64,000 bases of DNA from CAWCUU01 sp963798855 (GCA_963798855.1 CAWCUU010000002.1:558001-622000); one strand, 5' to 3'; counted from the first letter of the stretch, positions 42,513 to 51,129 are shown. Translations and numbers: made by a program. The notes: a model not told the origin generated them from the sequence alone.

Positions 42513-44456
42513 AGAATAAGGGTCCTCTCTGACTTCCACGTGCTTCGCCCCCTCCAGCCAGTCCTCGCCGCCGATCGAGATCGTCTCGCGCCCCACACGC
42601 TTCGCGAGCTGCGAGCGGAAGAAGGCGAGAGCGTCCCGCGGTCGGACCTGCTGCGCCCGGTGCAGCGCGCGCAGGACATCGTCGGGCGCCCGTCCTGCGA
42701 TCAGGTCCTTCACCTCGTTGACCGAAGCGGCACCGTCGAGCCGGCGGACCTGTCGCGCGACGGCGTCCTCGAGCGGGACGTCCTCTGCGGGCGGAAACTC
42801 CTCGACGCCGAGCCGTCCCGTCATCACCGCCGGCCGGGGGAAGCGCAGGAAGACGGGGTGCGCGAAGTGCGGGTGACGCACCATGAGCTCGCCCTTTGGC
42901 AGCGTCGCGAGCTTCGCCCTGATCGCCGGCGAGAGCACGGAATAGCCGGCGGTGGCCAGCTCGTCGATGTCCATCCGGCCGTAGATCGCCGTGCCGGCGT
43001 TGCCGACCACGCGCTTGTGGACCTGGCTGCGGAACTGCTGCGCGCTGAACAGAACGAGGCCCAGGTAGCGGCCGCGCTCGCTGATATCGAGGAGCATCCT
43101 TCGCACGTAGGTCTCCTGCGCGTCGGACGGAGCGTACTTGTTCAGCTCATCCACGAAGACGACGAGGTGCTTCACGCCGAGCGCGTCGCGTTCCAGCCGC
43201 TCGCGCGCCTCGTTGATGACTCGCGCGAAGATCAGGTCCTGCGCCTCGGGCTCGACGTTCGCGATGTCGATGACGTAGACGGCGCGATCCTCGAGATCTC
43301 CCCACGGCAGGTCGCTCACGGCATCGTCGTTGGAGACGAGACCCTTCGCGCGGGTTGCGAGGTTCAGCAGGCGGTTGCGGACCTTCCGGATCGTCGCGAC
43401 ATGGTGCGTCTTCCACGTCTGGCGGTCGTTCGCCTCGCAGACCCGCAGCACATCGTCGAACCATGCCTCCAGCTCCTGGAAAGTCCGCACCCGGTGCAGC
43501 GCCACGCCGCTCTGGGGATCCACGAAGTCCCGTCCCACCACGCGCTCGCGGATGAACTCGATCAGCGCATCCGCCTTCGCGTCCACGTCTTCACGGGTGA
43601 GCAGCACCTCGGCGAACTTCAGGATCTGCTCCAGCCCCCACACCAGTGGCCTGACTTGACCCGACAGCGCGTCGTTCGTGCGCAGCGTGTTCAGGTTCCA
43701 GCCGTCGGGCTTGTACGGCGCGTAGTAGTGGACCGAGTCGAACGGCCGCGCGGCCACGCCGAGCCGCTCGTACACAGACAGGTCCTCGCTCGTGAGCTCG
43801 CCGCCGCGGTCGAGGAAGAGCAGATCCGGACCCTTCACATTGAAGCACAGCGCTGCGACTCTGCCTTTGCGCTCGGGCAGATGCTCGAAGATGCTGGACA
43901 GGAGGAACAGCACGGCCGAGGTCTTCGTGGCGAGGCCGCTCACGCCCGTGATGTTGAGGTGCGCGGCCTCGGGCCCGAGCAGAAAGTCCGCGTCGAGATG
44001 GACGGGCGCGTCCAACCCGCCCGCGCGGTACAGCCCGATCGGAATCCCCGTGCCGCCTCGGCCCGCGTAGCCCTCGGTGCGCAGCGCGAACGCGACGTCC
44101 TCGTCTCTGGCGAGAAGCACCGGTCCGGCGGGGACCGGCTGCAGCGGCTCCGGCGGCTCGTGGCGAAGCACCGCCGCCGTGTAGACCCGGATCTCCGGCC
44201 GCTCCTTCGGCGGCGCCAGCGCCGGTGAAGGCGCTCCCTCCAGGCCCATGTAGTCGTGCAGCGGGCTCTGCAGCTCCGTGTAGCTCGCGCCGTCGACGAC
44301 GACGCCATAGACCGTGACCGCGCGCGGAGTCTCCGCCACGACCTTCACGATCGCGCCGATGCCCACCACGGAGCTCGCCGCGGTCCAGAAGCGGAACTCG
44401 TGCGGCGTGCTCGGCTCCCTCTCCGTCCCCACGACCCACCCGATCACCTGCCTCAA
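42510..44456 (-). CDS. herA: HerA-like (DUF87) DNA-pumping ATPase
   Basis: A 648-aa FtsK/HerA-superfamily ATPase. The N-terminal HAS-barrel (VIGWVVGTEREPSTPHEFRF) is followed by the ATPase core. The P-loop is unusual, ITGVSGLATKTS near residue 170, one residue longer than the common GxTGxGKS. Walker B is LVVFVDELNKYAPS and an arginine-finger region is SERGRYLGLVLFSAQQ. HerA translocates DNA to feed Mre11-Rad50/NurA at ends in archaea. TTG at 44456 overlaps the SDR stop; a GTG three codons on is also possible. The stop codon begins a TAGGGC repeat. Confidence 0.88.
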   Translation of the reverse strand: MRQVIGWVVGTEREPSTPHEFRFWTAASSVVGIGAIVKVVAETPRAVTVYGVVVDGASYTELQSPLHDYMGLEGAPSPALAPPKERPEIRVYTAAVLRHEPPEPLQPVPAGPVLLARDEDVAFALRTEGYAGRGGTGIPIGLYRAGGLDAPVHLDADFLLGPEAAHLNITGVSGLATKTSAVLFLLSSIFEHLPERKGRVAALCFNVKGPDLLFLDRGGELTSEDLSVYERLGVAARPFDSVHYYAPYKPDGWNLNTLRTNDALSGQVRPLVWGLEQILKFAEVLLTREDVDAKADALIEFIRERVVGRDFVDPQSGVALHRVRTFQELEAWFDDVLRVCEANDRQTWKTHHVATIRKVRNRLLNLATRAKGLVSNDDAVSDLPWGDLEDRAVYVIDIANVEPEAQDLIFARVINEARERLERDALGVKHLVVFVDELNKYAPSDAQETYVRRMLLDISERGRYLGLVLFSAQQFRSQVHKRVVGNAGTAIYGRMDIDELATAGYSVLSPAIRAKLATLPKGELMVRHPHFAHPVFLRFPRPAVMTGRLGVEEFPPAEDVPLEDAVARQVRRLDGAASVNEVKDLIAGRAPDDVLRALHRAQQVRPRDALAFFRSQLAKRVGRETISIGGEDWLEGAKHVEVREDPYS

Positions 44457-45799
44457 GTCACACTCTCTCCCAGCACATGGATGACTTCGCCGCTGATCCC
44501 GGCGGACGCCGGGGAGGCCAGGAACACCGTGACGCTGGAGATCTGCTCGCGCGTCACCCACTTCACGCCCTCGACGTCCGACATTGCAGCCCGGTTCTGC
44601 TCGGTATCCACCATTCCGGGCGCGATCGCGTTGACCCGTACCCCGTGCTCGGCCTCCTCCATGGCAAGCGAGCGGGTGAGCGCGATGACAGCCGCTTTCG
44701 CGGCGCTGTAGGCCGCGAGCCGCGGAGCGCCGTGCTCACCTGCGGGCGCCGCGAAGTTGACGATCGCGCCGCCGCTCTGACGGAGTAGAGGCAACGCCTC
44801 GCGGCACACGACGAACGCGGTCTGCGCATTCCTTTCCATCTCGCGTCGCCACTCCTCATCGGTCGTCTCCGTCGCGGCTTTGATAACGGACAGCCCTCCC
44901 GCGACGTTGACCAGCGCGTCGAGCCGGCCGAAGTGCTGCCGCACGAAGCCGATCAGCCCCTCGACCTCGTAGCCGCGTGACAGGTCCGCCGTGGTCGCCG
45001 CGATCCGATCCGCGGCTTCGAGCCGCTCCCCCAGCTCCCGTGCAAGAGCCTCTACGCTCCCGTGCACGTTGGTTATCGCGACGCGAGCGCCCGCCCGCAG
45101 GAACGCCTCCGCGACGGCGTAGCCCACCTGACCGCGCCGGCCGACGCCCGTGATCAGCGCGACCTTCCCTTCCATGCTCACGCTCCTTGAGAAGCCCCAT
45201 GTATCATCCAGCGCCCCGGCACCCGCGCTACCTTCCGCCGTCCCGACGAGCGCCAGCAGCAGCGCCCCGTCCACGAGCAACAACAGCGCGCCGACGCGCG
45301 GAATCAGCACCGCGCCGGCCACTGCGACGACTGCGGCTCCGATGAGCGCGGGACCGAGGATGCCGCCGCCGCGCAAGCGCCCCGACGCTTCGCTCTCGGC
45401 CAATCCCCGCGCCTGCAACGCAGCGAGCAAGCTGCCGATGGCGTAGGCGGGCACGGCGAGGAGCAACAGGACGGCGCCCACCCGGCCGACGCCACCCGTT
45501 CCGGTCGGCGGTCCGTCCAGCCACCTCGCCGTGAAGAGGCCGGCCGCCAGCAAGGACAGCGCGGCCACCCGCCAGCGCCACCTGCTCGGAGGCGCCACGC
45601 CCGGCTGCAGATCGGACCGCCCCGCCCACAACCCCGCCGCGAGAGCCGACAGCAGCAGCGCCAGCAATGCGCCCGCCGCGGTCAGCCCGCCCGCGCCCCG
45701 ATAGAGTAGAAGGGAGCCGCCGATCTCTGCGACCAGCGCGAGCACGCCGCCAGCCGTCGCGGCGGCGGCGATGTGCACGGCCGGACCGCGTCGGGTCAC
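44453..45799 (-). CDS. SDR oxidoreductase in frame with N-terminal membrane segment
   Basis: One open frame of 448 codons with two unlike parts. Residues 1-208 are a hydrophobic region with five or six likely helices (LVAEIGGSLLLYRGAGG at the first, then others). Residues 209-448 are a complete short-chain dehydrogenase starting MEGKVALITG, with catalytic SAYSAAK-type site (AAYSAAKAAVIALTRS) and NVAGG. No stop separates them. A strong AAGGAG site lies seven bases before an internal ATG at 45175, so the SDR may be made separately, as a fusion, or both. The stop overlaps the herA start. The flavin reductase gene ends seven bases upstream. Confidence 0.82.
   Translation of the reverse strand: MTRRGPAVHIAAAATAGGVLALVAEIGGSLLLYRGAGGLTAAGALLALLLSALAAGLWAGRSDLQPGVAPPSRWRWRVAALSLLAAGLFTARWLDGPPTGTGGVGRVGAVLLLLAVPAYAIGSLLAALQARGLAESEASGRLRGGGILGPALIGAAVVAVAGAVLIPRVGALLLLVDGALLLALVGTAEGSAGAGALDDTWGFSRSVSMEGKVALITGVGRRGQVGYAVAEAFLRAGARVAITNVHGSVEALARELGERLEAADRIAATTADLSRGYEVEGLIGFVRQHFGRLDALVNVAGGLSVIKAATETTDEEWRREMERNAQTAFVVCREALPLLRQSGGAIVNFAAPAGEHGAPRLAAYSAAKAAVIALTRSLAMEEAEHGVRVNAIAPGMVDTEQNRAAMSDVEGVKWVTREQISSVTVFLASPASAGISGEVIHVLGESVT
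45183..45188 (-). promoter_or_regulatory. internal ribosome-binding site for the SDR domain
   Basis: AAGGAG on the minus strand, seven bases before ATG at 45175. The site lies inside the longer open frame and favours internal translation of the soluble SDR from the same mRNA. Confidence 0.6.
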
Positions 45800-45806
45800 G
45801 ACGACC

Positions 45807-46292
45807 TCAGGGAAGGTAGCGGCCGTAGCCGCCGCGGTAGTATACCAGGGGACCGTGCTCCCGCGCGTCGCCCGCGACGACCTCGCCGATGAAGATGGTG
45901 TGGTCGCCGACCGGGTGCGTGTCTCGAAGCTCGCAGTCGAGCCAGGCGAGAGCGTCCTCGAGCACCGGCGCCCCCGTGACCTCCTCGCGCCAGGCGACGC
46001 CCGCGAACTTCTCCGCGAGCTCCGGCGCGGCGAAGCGGCGTGACAGCCGCTCCTGCGTATCGGCGAGGATGTTCACGGAGAACGCGCCGGCGAGCTCGAT
46101 CAGCCCGTGGGTCACGGACGTGCGGTCCACGCAAACCACGATGAGCGGCGGATCGAGCGAGGCGGAGCAGAGCGCGTTCAGCGTGAGCCCGTGCGGCTCG
46201 TCCGCTGCCGGATCGCGCGCGGCGACGACCGTTACGCCTGTCACGAAATGCCCCAGGAGCCGCCGGAACTCCGACTCGTCGATGGACGTCAT
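45807..46292 (-). CDS. flavin reductase domain protein
   Basis: A 161-aa FMN-binding split-barrel reductase. It starts FRRLLGHFVTGVTVVAA and has the usual GLTLNALCSASLDPPLIVVC, then FSVNILADTQERLSRRFA and the GDHTIFIGEVVAG histidine region near the end. Such proteins supply reduced flavin to two-component monooxygenases, but none is nearby. It is followed directly by the membrane-SDR gene. Divergent from a lipoprotein gene. Confidence 0.9.
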   Translation of the reverse strand: MTSIDESEFRRLLGHFVTGVTVVAARDPAADEPHGLTLNALCSASLDPPLIVVCVDRTSVTHGLIELAGAFSVNILADTQERLSRRFAAPELAEKFAGVAWREEVTGAPVLEDALAWLDCELRDTHPVGDHTIFIGEVVAGDAREHGPLVYYRGGYGRYLP

Positions 46293-46382
46293 CCTCGGTA
46301 CACTCGGAATCTCGGCTCCGCGAGCAGGGGCAGCACGTCGTTGCGACGCCGCGGACCCGGATCTACGTTAGCCGCGGAGCGT

Positions 46383-46409
46383 GTTCCGGGGCTCGAGTCC
46401 CGGCGGAAC
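46383..46409 (+). other. hairpin upstream of lipoprotein gene
   Basis: GTTCCG plus GGG pairs with CCC and CGGAAC around a CTCGAGT loop (two-base bulge). It lies 16 bases before the start codon. It resembles a T-arm at first sight but no tRNA can be folded around it. Confidence 0.5.
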
Positions 46410-46425
46410 GTTGGAAGCGAGTCCG

Positions 46426-47493
46426 ATGGCTATGTCACGAGCGCGGGCAGTCCTGCGGGTCCTGGCCGCCATGATTGTAACCCTCTGTGGGGCCTGCGAC
46501 AACGTGCACTGGGGCGGCGTAGATGTCGCGCTCGTGCCGCCGCCCCCCAAGGGGGAGCCCCAGGCGCTGCCGGGGGATACGGGCGCAGCCGCGACGCTCG
46601 AGCCGCTGCCCCGCGGCCCCGTCCTCTACTTCGTCCGCCAGGAGGGCACCGATGGGGTGATGGTGCCCATCGGAGAGATCTCCGGGGACACGCTCCGCGC
46701 CATCCGGCCCCCCGAGGACTTCAAGCGCTTCGACAACCGCTACATCGCCGAGTTCCTGCGCCAGGACGCCGAATTCACGCTGTTCCACTACGGCGTCCGC
46801 GTCGGTACCTTCGTCGTGCAGAGCGCCGCCGCGCCTCCCGAGGGCGTCTGCCCGGCCGTGCCCGTCGCGCGCGGCAGCCTGGAGCTGTCTGCCCGCGCCG
46901 ATTCGGTTGTCGAGTTCCTCGCCATGGCGAAGCGGGAGGCGCCTGAATCGTGGCGCCTGCCCGTCGACATCAACACCAGCCGCCGCATGCAGGTGCTCGG
47001 GCCGATCCTCGCCGAACGCCTGCTGCGCGCGCGGCATTCGCAGCTGCCCGGAAACTGGCAGTTCGCGATGAAGCAGATCTTCCCGTTCCCTCTGGAGGGG
47101 ATGCCCGCGCCGGGCTTCACCGGCTCGCTAGTCGTCGGCGATGAGCTGAAGGTCGGCGGCGACGACACCGGCTTCTCCCTCCTCTTCGTCGCGACGCCGA
47201 ACACACAGGCGGGCTACGACACCGTCTACGCGAGGTACGTAGACTACCAGGAGGAGGGAAAGCAGGCGACGCGCTCGATCGACTTCCTCGACTGGGACAG
47301 GGACGGGCAGGTCGAGATCCTGCTGCAGAACTACGGACCGCAGACGACGTGGCTCAGCGCCCTCGGCACGGTCGGCGACGAGTGGCGCCCGATCTATGAC
47401 GGCCGCTGCGGCAACGGCGGAATGCTCGCCCGCATGGGGCAGACCCCCGCCGACAGCGCCGCCGCCGACACCCTCGTCGGGTCACGTCACTAG
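46426..47493 (+). CDS. lipoprotein of unknown function
   Basis: A 355-aa secreted lipoprotein with signal peptide and lipobox (VTLCGAC). The mature protein begins with a Pro-rich linker (VDVALVPPPPKGEPQALP) and has a segment resembling a DNA/RNA-mediated or structural repeat near the end: RSIDFLDWDRDGQVEILLQN, like an FG-GAP or EF-hand-type aspartate loop. No known family is recognised. ATG at 46426 and 46432 are both possible. It is followed by the mla operon on the opposite strand. Confidence 0.8.
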   Translation: MAMSRARAVLRVLAAMIVTLCGACDNVHWGGVDVALVPPPPKGEPQALPGDTGAAATLEPLPRGPVLYFVRQEGTDGVMVPIGEISGDTLRAIRPPEDFKRFDNRYIAEFLRQDAEFTLFHYGVRVGTFVVQSAAAPPEGVCPAVPVARGSLELSARADSVVEFLAMAKREAPESWRLPVDINTSRRMQVLGPILAERLLRARHSQLPGNWQFAMKQIFPFPLEGMPAPGFTGSLVVGDELKVGGDDTGFSLLFVATPNTQAGYDTVYARYVDYQEEGKQATRSIDFLDWDRDGQVEILLQNYGPQTTWLSALGTVGDEWRPIYDGRCGNGGMLARMGQTPADSAAADTLVGSRH

Positions 47494-47576
47494 CCCCGAT
47501 CGTCCCGCCAGGTCCGGGCGGTCGAAATCCCGGGCAGCGTGCTGCCAGGTAGGCGGTAGGCTAGACTGCGTGGAGG

Positions 47577-48533
47577 TCAGAAGACCTTCACGCTCAAATA
47601 CTTCTTCGGGTTCGCCTTGATGTCGTCCAGCAGCGTGCGCAGGCTTACTGCAGCTTCGTTCAGGTTCGCATAGAGCGCGTCGTCCTTCGACAGCTTGCCC
47701 AGCGTGCCCTCGCCGCGCTCCATGCGGCCCATCACCATCTCCAGCGACGCGGTCGCGCGGCCGAGACTCGCCGACGTCACATTGAGCCGCTGCGACATCG
47801 AGTCGAGGTTTGTCGTCAGCGCGGCGAGCTGACCCTTCGCCGTCGCGTCCTCCACCGCCGCGGCGGACTGCCGGAGACTCGCCGTCATCGCGGCCACCTC
47901 CCGGCGCTGCTGTTCCACCAGCGCGGACAGATCGCCGAGGGTGGTGCGCAGGGTCGATGCGCTTTGACCGAGCGCGTCCACCGTCGGCTCCGACAGCAGC
48001 GAGTTGATCCGGCTCAGCGCGGTCTCCGCGCCGGCGGTCAGATCCGTCGTCGCGTCCTCCAGACTCTGCCCGCCAGATGAGCCGGGGATCGTATCGCCGT
48101 TCGATACGCCCTCTTCCGCGTTGCCGGGCACGATGTCGGCGACCCGCCCTCCGAGTAGTCCGCTCGAGCGCAGCACCATGCGCGAATCGACCGGGATGAC
48201 GTAATCGGGCAGGATCTCCAGATCGATCGCGACGCCGCCCGCGCGGATCGCGAAGTTCTTGACCCGGCCCACGTTCACGCCGCGCATCTGCACGGGATCG
48301 CCCTTCCGCAGCCCGCCGGCATCGGGGACCACGGAGATGACTTCATACCGCCCGCGGAAGTACGATGCGTCAGTCAGCAGCAGCAGCGACACGATCACGC
48401 CGACGGTTCCGACGACGGCCAGGATTCCGACCCAGATCTCGCGCGAGCGGGTGCGACGCGGCAGCGTCGCCTCGAGCTCCTGCACCTCACGCTCCCGCTC
48501 CGAGCGGGGCGCCTCTCGTTTCACCGTGCTCAT
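47577..48533 (-). CDS. mlaD: MlaD/MCE-domain lipid-transport protein
   Basis: A 318-aa periplasmic protein anchored by one N-terminal helix (IWVGILAVVGTVGVIVSLLLL). It has an MCE domain (VVPDAGGLRKGDPVQMRGVNVGRV) that forms a hexameric lipid tunnel, then a long helical/coiled C-terminal tail. It carries phospholipids between inner membrane transporter and outer membrane. Its start is immediately after the mlaF stop. The domain order and neighbours match Mla/YrbD systems, though mlaB and mlaC are not in the window. Confidence 0.93.
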   Translation of the reverse strand: MSTVKREAPRSEREREVQELEATLPRRTRSREIWVGILAVVGTVGVIVSLLLLTDASYFRGRYEVISVVPDAGGLRKGDPVQMRGVNVGRVKNFAIRAGGVAIDLEILPDYVIPVDSRMVLRSSGLLGGRVADIVPGNAEEGVSNGDTIPGSSGGQSLEDATTDLTAGAETALSRINSLLSEPTVDALGQSASTLRTTLGDLSALVEQQRREVAAMTASLRQSAAAVEDATAKGQLAALTTNLDSMSQRLNVTSASLGRATASLEMVMGRMERGEGTLGKLSKDDALYANLNEAAVSLRTLLDDIKANPKKYLSVKVF

Positions 48534-49301
48534 CTATGCCATCCCCAGGACGGGTGCGGTCGCCACATTGGCGTCCCGCTCCAGAAATGCTCTCACCAGC
48601 GGCACATCGCTGTGCCGGAATTCCGACGGCGCACCGACGAAGATGATCTTCCCGTCGTGCAGCATCGCGACGTGGTCGGAGATCTCCAACGCACCCTCCA
48701 CATCGTGCGTGACGATGATCGACGTCACGCCCAGGCTCTCCGCGAGCCGCTCGATCAGGTTGTGCACGACCGCTGCGTTCACCGGATCCAGCCCCGTGAC
48801 CGGCTCGTCGTAGAGCAGGATCTCCGCATGACCCACGATCGCGCGCGCGATCCCGACGCGTTTGCGCATTCCGCCCGACAGCTCCGCCGGCAGCTTCGAG
48901 AGCACCGCGCGAGCGTCCAGGTTCACGTGCTCGAGCGCCTCCGCGACCCGGGACAACACGTCACGCCGCGCGAGCCGCCGCAGCTCGGCTTCCGGCAGCC
49001 CCTGCGACACGTTCTCGAAGACGGTCATCGAGTCGAACAGCGCCGAGTTCTGGAAGACGTACCCCACCTTGCGGTGAACCCGCTCCAGCACGTCGCGGCC
49101 ACCGTGGTACACGGACTCGCCGTTCACCCACACATCGCCGCGATCCGGCTCGATCAACCCGATCGTCGTCTTCAGCAACACGCTCTTGCCCGTACCGGAC
49201 TGCCCGACGATCGACATCGTTTCGCCGTCCCCGACCGTCAGATTCACTCCCGTCAGCACCGGGGCGTCGAAGGCCTTCCAGACGTTGCGGTATTCTACCA
49301 T
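48534..49301 (-). CDS. mlaF: Mla-type lipid transport ATP-binding protein
   Basis: A 255-aa ABC ATPase: Walker A GQSGTGKSVLLK, signature LSGGMRKRVGIARA, Walker B LLYDEPVTGLDP, and switch His in VTHDVEGA. MlaF-type proteins pair with the MlaE permease. It follows mlaE on the same strand but across a 307-base gap filled by GC hairpins, which is unusual inside such an operon. The start is GTG/ATG at 49301, directly at the domain. Confidence 0.93.
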   Translation of the reverse strand: MVEYRNVWKAFDAPVLTGVNLTVGDGETMSIVGQSGTGKSVLLKTTIGLIEPDRGDVWVNGESVYHGGRDVLERVHRKVGYVFQNSALFDSMTVFENVSQGLPEAELRRLARRDVLSRVAEALEHVNLDARAVLSKLPAELSGGMRKRVGIARAIVGHAEILLYDEPVTGLDPVNAAVVHNLIERLAESLGVTSIIVTHDVEGALEISDHVAMLHDGKIIFVGAPSEFRHSDVPLVRAFLERDANVATAPVLGMA

Positions 49302-49608
49302 TGCCCTCGTTCCGTCGTTAGCGCGATTCGGTCGTCAATCGGTTCCGTGGCGCCGGGGTGCAAAGGGCGCCGGGCTCCGCCCGGGGCGCGGCCCGCGGCC
49401 GGGCGCGACTGCGTCGGGCGCCGGCTTCGCCGGGGCGTTCGCTTCGCTCGCGGAGGGCGACGTTCCGTCGGAGTGCCGCCTGCAGCGGGGGCAGCGTCGC
49501 TTCGCTCGCGGGGGCGCCTCCGGCGCAGTCGCTCCCGGCGGCATCAGCCGCCGTCCCGACGGCACCCGCTCGAATCCCGCTCTTTCGGCCCGCACACCCC
49601 ACCACCTC
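49302..49608 (-). repeat. GC hairpin-rich tract between mlaE and mlaF
   Basis: 307 bases with many short palindromes such as GGGCTCCGCCC, CCGGCTTCGCCGG and CGAGCGAAGCG. The same hairpin style occurs at 51130-51400. No reading frame with a ribosome site is convincing. It separates two genes that are normally adjacent and could attenuate or process the transcript. Confidence 0.75.
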
Positions 49609-50445
49609 CTAGTTCAAGAACAGGGGTGGGAAGAGCGCATCGAGAAACAGGATGGCGAGCGTCATCGCCATCACCGAGGTGGTCGTCGCCTTGCCCACGC
49701 CTTCCGCACCGCCGCGCGTCTGGAACCCCATGTGGATCGAGACCAGCGGGATCACGAAGCCGAACGCCAGCGCCTTCCCCAACGAGTACAGCAGGTCCCA
49801 CTTGTGGAAGAAAAGCTGTGCACCGTAGAAGAAGCCTTCGCGTCCGAGCCCGACCGTCGCCTGCGCGGCCACCTGCCCGGCGAGAATGCCGACGAAGTCT
49901 GCGAAGCCGACCAGCAGCGGCACCGAGATCATGCCGGCGAGCAGACGCGGCGCCGCGAGCACGCGCACCGGGTCGCGCCCCAGGGACTGCAAGGCGTCCA
50001 TCTGCTCCGACACTTCCATGGTGCCGAACTCTGCCGTGATGCGTGCGCCTACCCGACCGATCAGCACGATCGCCGTCATCACCGGCCCGAGCTCGAGCAC
50101 CACCGCCTCCGCCACGACGCTGCCCAGCACGTAGAGCGGGATCGCTCCCGTGAACTGGTAGCCCCCCTGCTGCGAGGTCACGATCCCCGACAGCACCGAC
50201 GTCACCATCACCAGCGGCAGGCTCAGCACACCCATGACGTAGATCTGCTGAACTACCTCGCGGATCGGCACCTCCCCGCGGAACGTCACGACCGCGATGC
50301 GCCACATAAGCAACGTCATCTGGCCCGCGTGCCGGAACAGCCCCTCCGCCGCCCTGCCGATCCCCGCGAATATCCCGCCGAGCGGACCGCCCGGCAGCGC
50401 TTTCCGCTCGAACCCTCCGTCCAGCTCCTTCTCCTGCGTCGCCAT
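49609..50445 (-). CDS. mlaE: MlaE-type lipid transport permease
   Basis: A 278-aa permease of the MlaE/YrbE family, with helices around VVQQIYVMGVLSLPLVMVTS and the conserved ELGPVMTAIVLIGRVGARIT and GAEGVGKATTTSVM segments. ATG at 50445 follows the regulator stop by eight bases. It moves phospholipids between the inner membrane and the MlaD tunnel. Confidence 0.93.
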   Translation of the reverse strand: MATQEKELDGGFERKALPGGPLGGIFAGIGRAAEGLFRHAGQMTLLMWRIAVVTFRGEVPIREVVQQIYVMGVLSLPLVMVTSVLSGIVTSQQGGYQFTGAIPLYVLGSVVAEAVVLELGPVMTAIVLIGRVGARITAEFGTMEVSEQMDALQSLGRDPVRVLAAPRLLAGMISVPLLVGFADFVGILAGQVAAQATVGLGREGFFYGAQLFFHKWDLLYSLGKALAFGFVIPLVSIHMGFQTRGGAEGVGKATTTSVMAMTLAILFLDALFPPLFLN

Positions 50446-50453
50446 CCGCCGAC

Positions 50454-50945
50454 TCAACCCGCCGCCGCCCGCGGCCGCTGTCCTGCGCTCTCCGATTCCC
50501 GCCGCGTCCGCCACCGCACCAGCGAGCGACGCAGCTGCTCCACGACCTGGCCATGGAAGACCTCCAGCCACTCCAGCCGCGCCCGCACCTCCGGCGACTC
50601 GAACGGCACCGTCTCAAGACCCTCCGCCACCAGGCCGTGCAACCGCACCAGCCGCTCCAGCCGGACCTCCAGCATCCGCTCCGACGCCGCCGCATCCACG
50701 TGGTAATAGTCCCGCCGATCGCCCGGCTTCGCCACCCTCTCGAGCGCACCCATGCGCTCCAGCAACCGCGCGTTCGTGCTCGCGCTCGCCTTGCTCACCC
50801 GCAGCAGCTCCGACAGGTCGTCCAGCGACAGCGCCTCGGGACTCAGCAGCAATAGCCCGAGCACACGCCCCGCAATGCGCGGCATGCCGTCCGTCTCGAA
50901 TATGAGGCCCATCTTCTCGATGAACTTCTGTGTCGCGGCGTCCAC
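50454..50945 (-). CDS. MarR/GbsR-type transcriptional regulator
   Basis: A 163-aa winged-helix regulator. It starts with FIEKMGLIFETDGMPRIAGR, then the helix-turn-helix SLDDLSELLRVSKASASTNARLL and wing (RVAKPGDRRDYYHVD). It is closest to the GbsR branch of MarR proteins. GTG at 50945 has GGAGGAGGAG five bases upstream and is preferred over upstream frame that would cross the promoter. It heads the mlaE-mlaF-mlaD operon and likely autoregulates through the operator overlapping its -35. Confidence 0.9.
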   Translation of the reverse strand: MDAATQKFIEKMGLIFETDGMPRIAGRVLGLLLLSPEALSLDDLSELLRVSKASASTNARLLERMGALERVAKPGDRRDYYHVDAAASERMLEVRLERLVRLHGLVAEGLETVPFESPEVRARLEWLEVFHGQVVEQLRRSLVRWRTRRESESAGQRPRAAAG

Positions 50946-50978
50946 GCTCCTCCTCCTCCGGCGCCGAATTCGGCCCGG

Positions 50979-51007
50979 AGGATAGTCCGTTCGGTTCGTT
51001 TTGTCAA
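50979..51007 (-). promoter_or_regulatory. sigma-70-type promoter of the regulator-mla operon
   Basis: TTGACA (-35) at 51002-51007, then a 17-base spacer and TATCCT (-10) at 50979-50984 on the minus strand. The -35 is a perfect match with ideal spacing. An imperfect palindrome overlaps it. Confidence 0.75.
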
Positions 51008-51021
51008 CACTGAACGAGCCG
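50992..51021. promoter_or_regulatory. candidate MarR/GbsR operator
   Basis: CGGTTCGTT and AACGAGCCG form inverted half-sites (8 of 9 match) separated by about 12 bases. They bracket the -35 box of the regulator promoter. Position fits repressor binding and autoregulation. Confidence 0.55.
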
Positions 51022-51129
51022 CCTGTGGTCCCTTGAGAACCCCCGACGACCCTTCCTCTGGTCCGCTGATCACTGCAGGAGACAGGGTCGGAGGGTCCGG
51101 ACACGAAACAGAAGTCGAATTGCCGTTCC

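Noticed and set aside
46381..46412. tRNA-like T-arm sequence (GGGGCTCGAGTCCC)
   Set aside because: The surrounding bases do not form an acceptor, D or anticodon arm. The same bases fold as a simple 9-bp hairpin before the lipoprotein gene.
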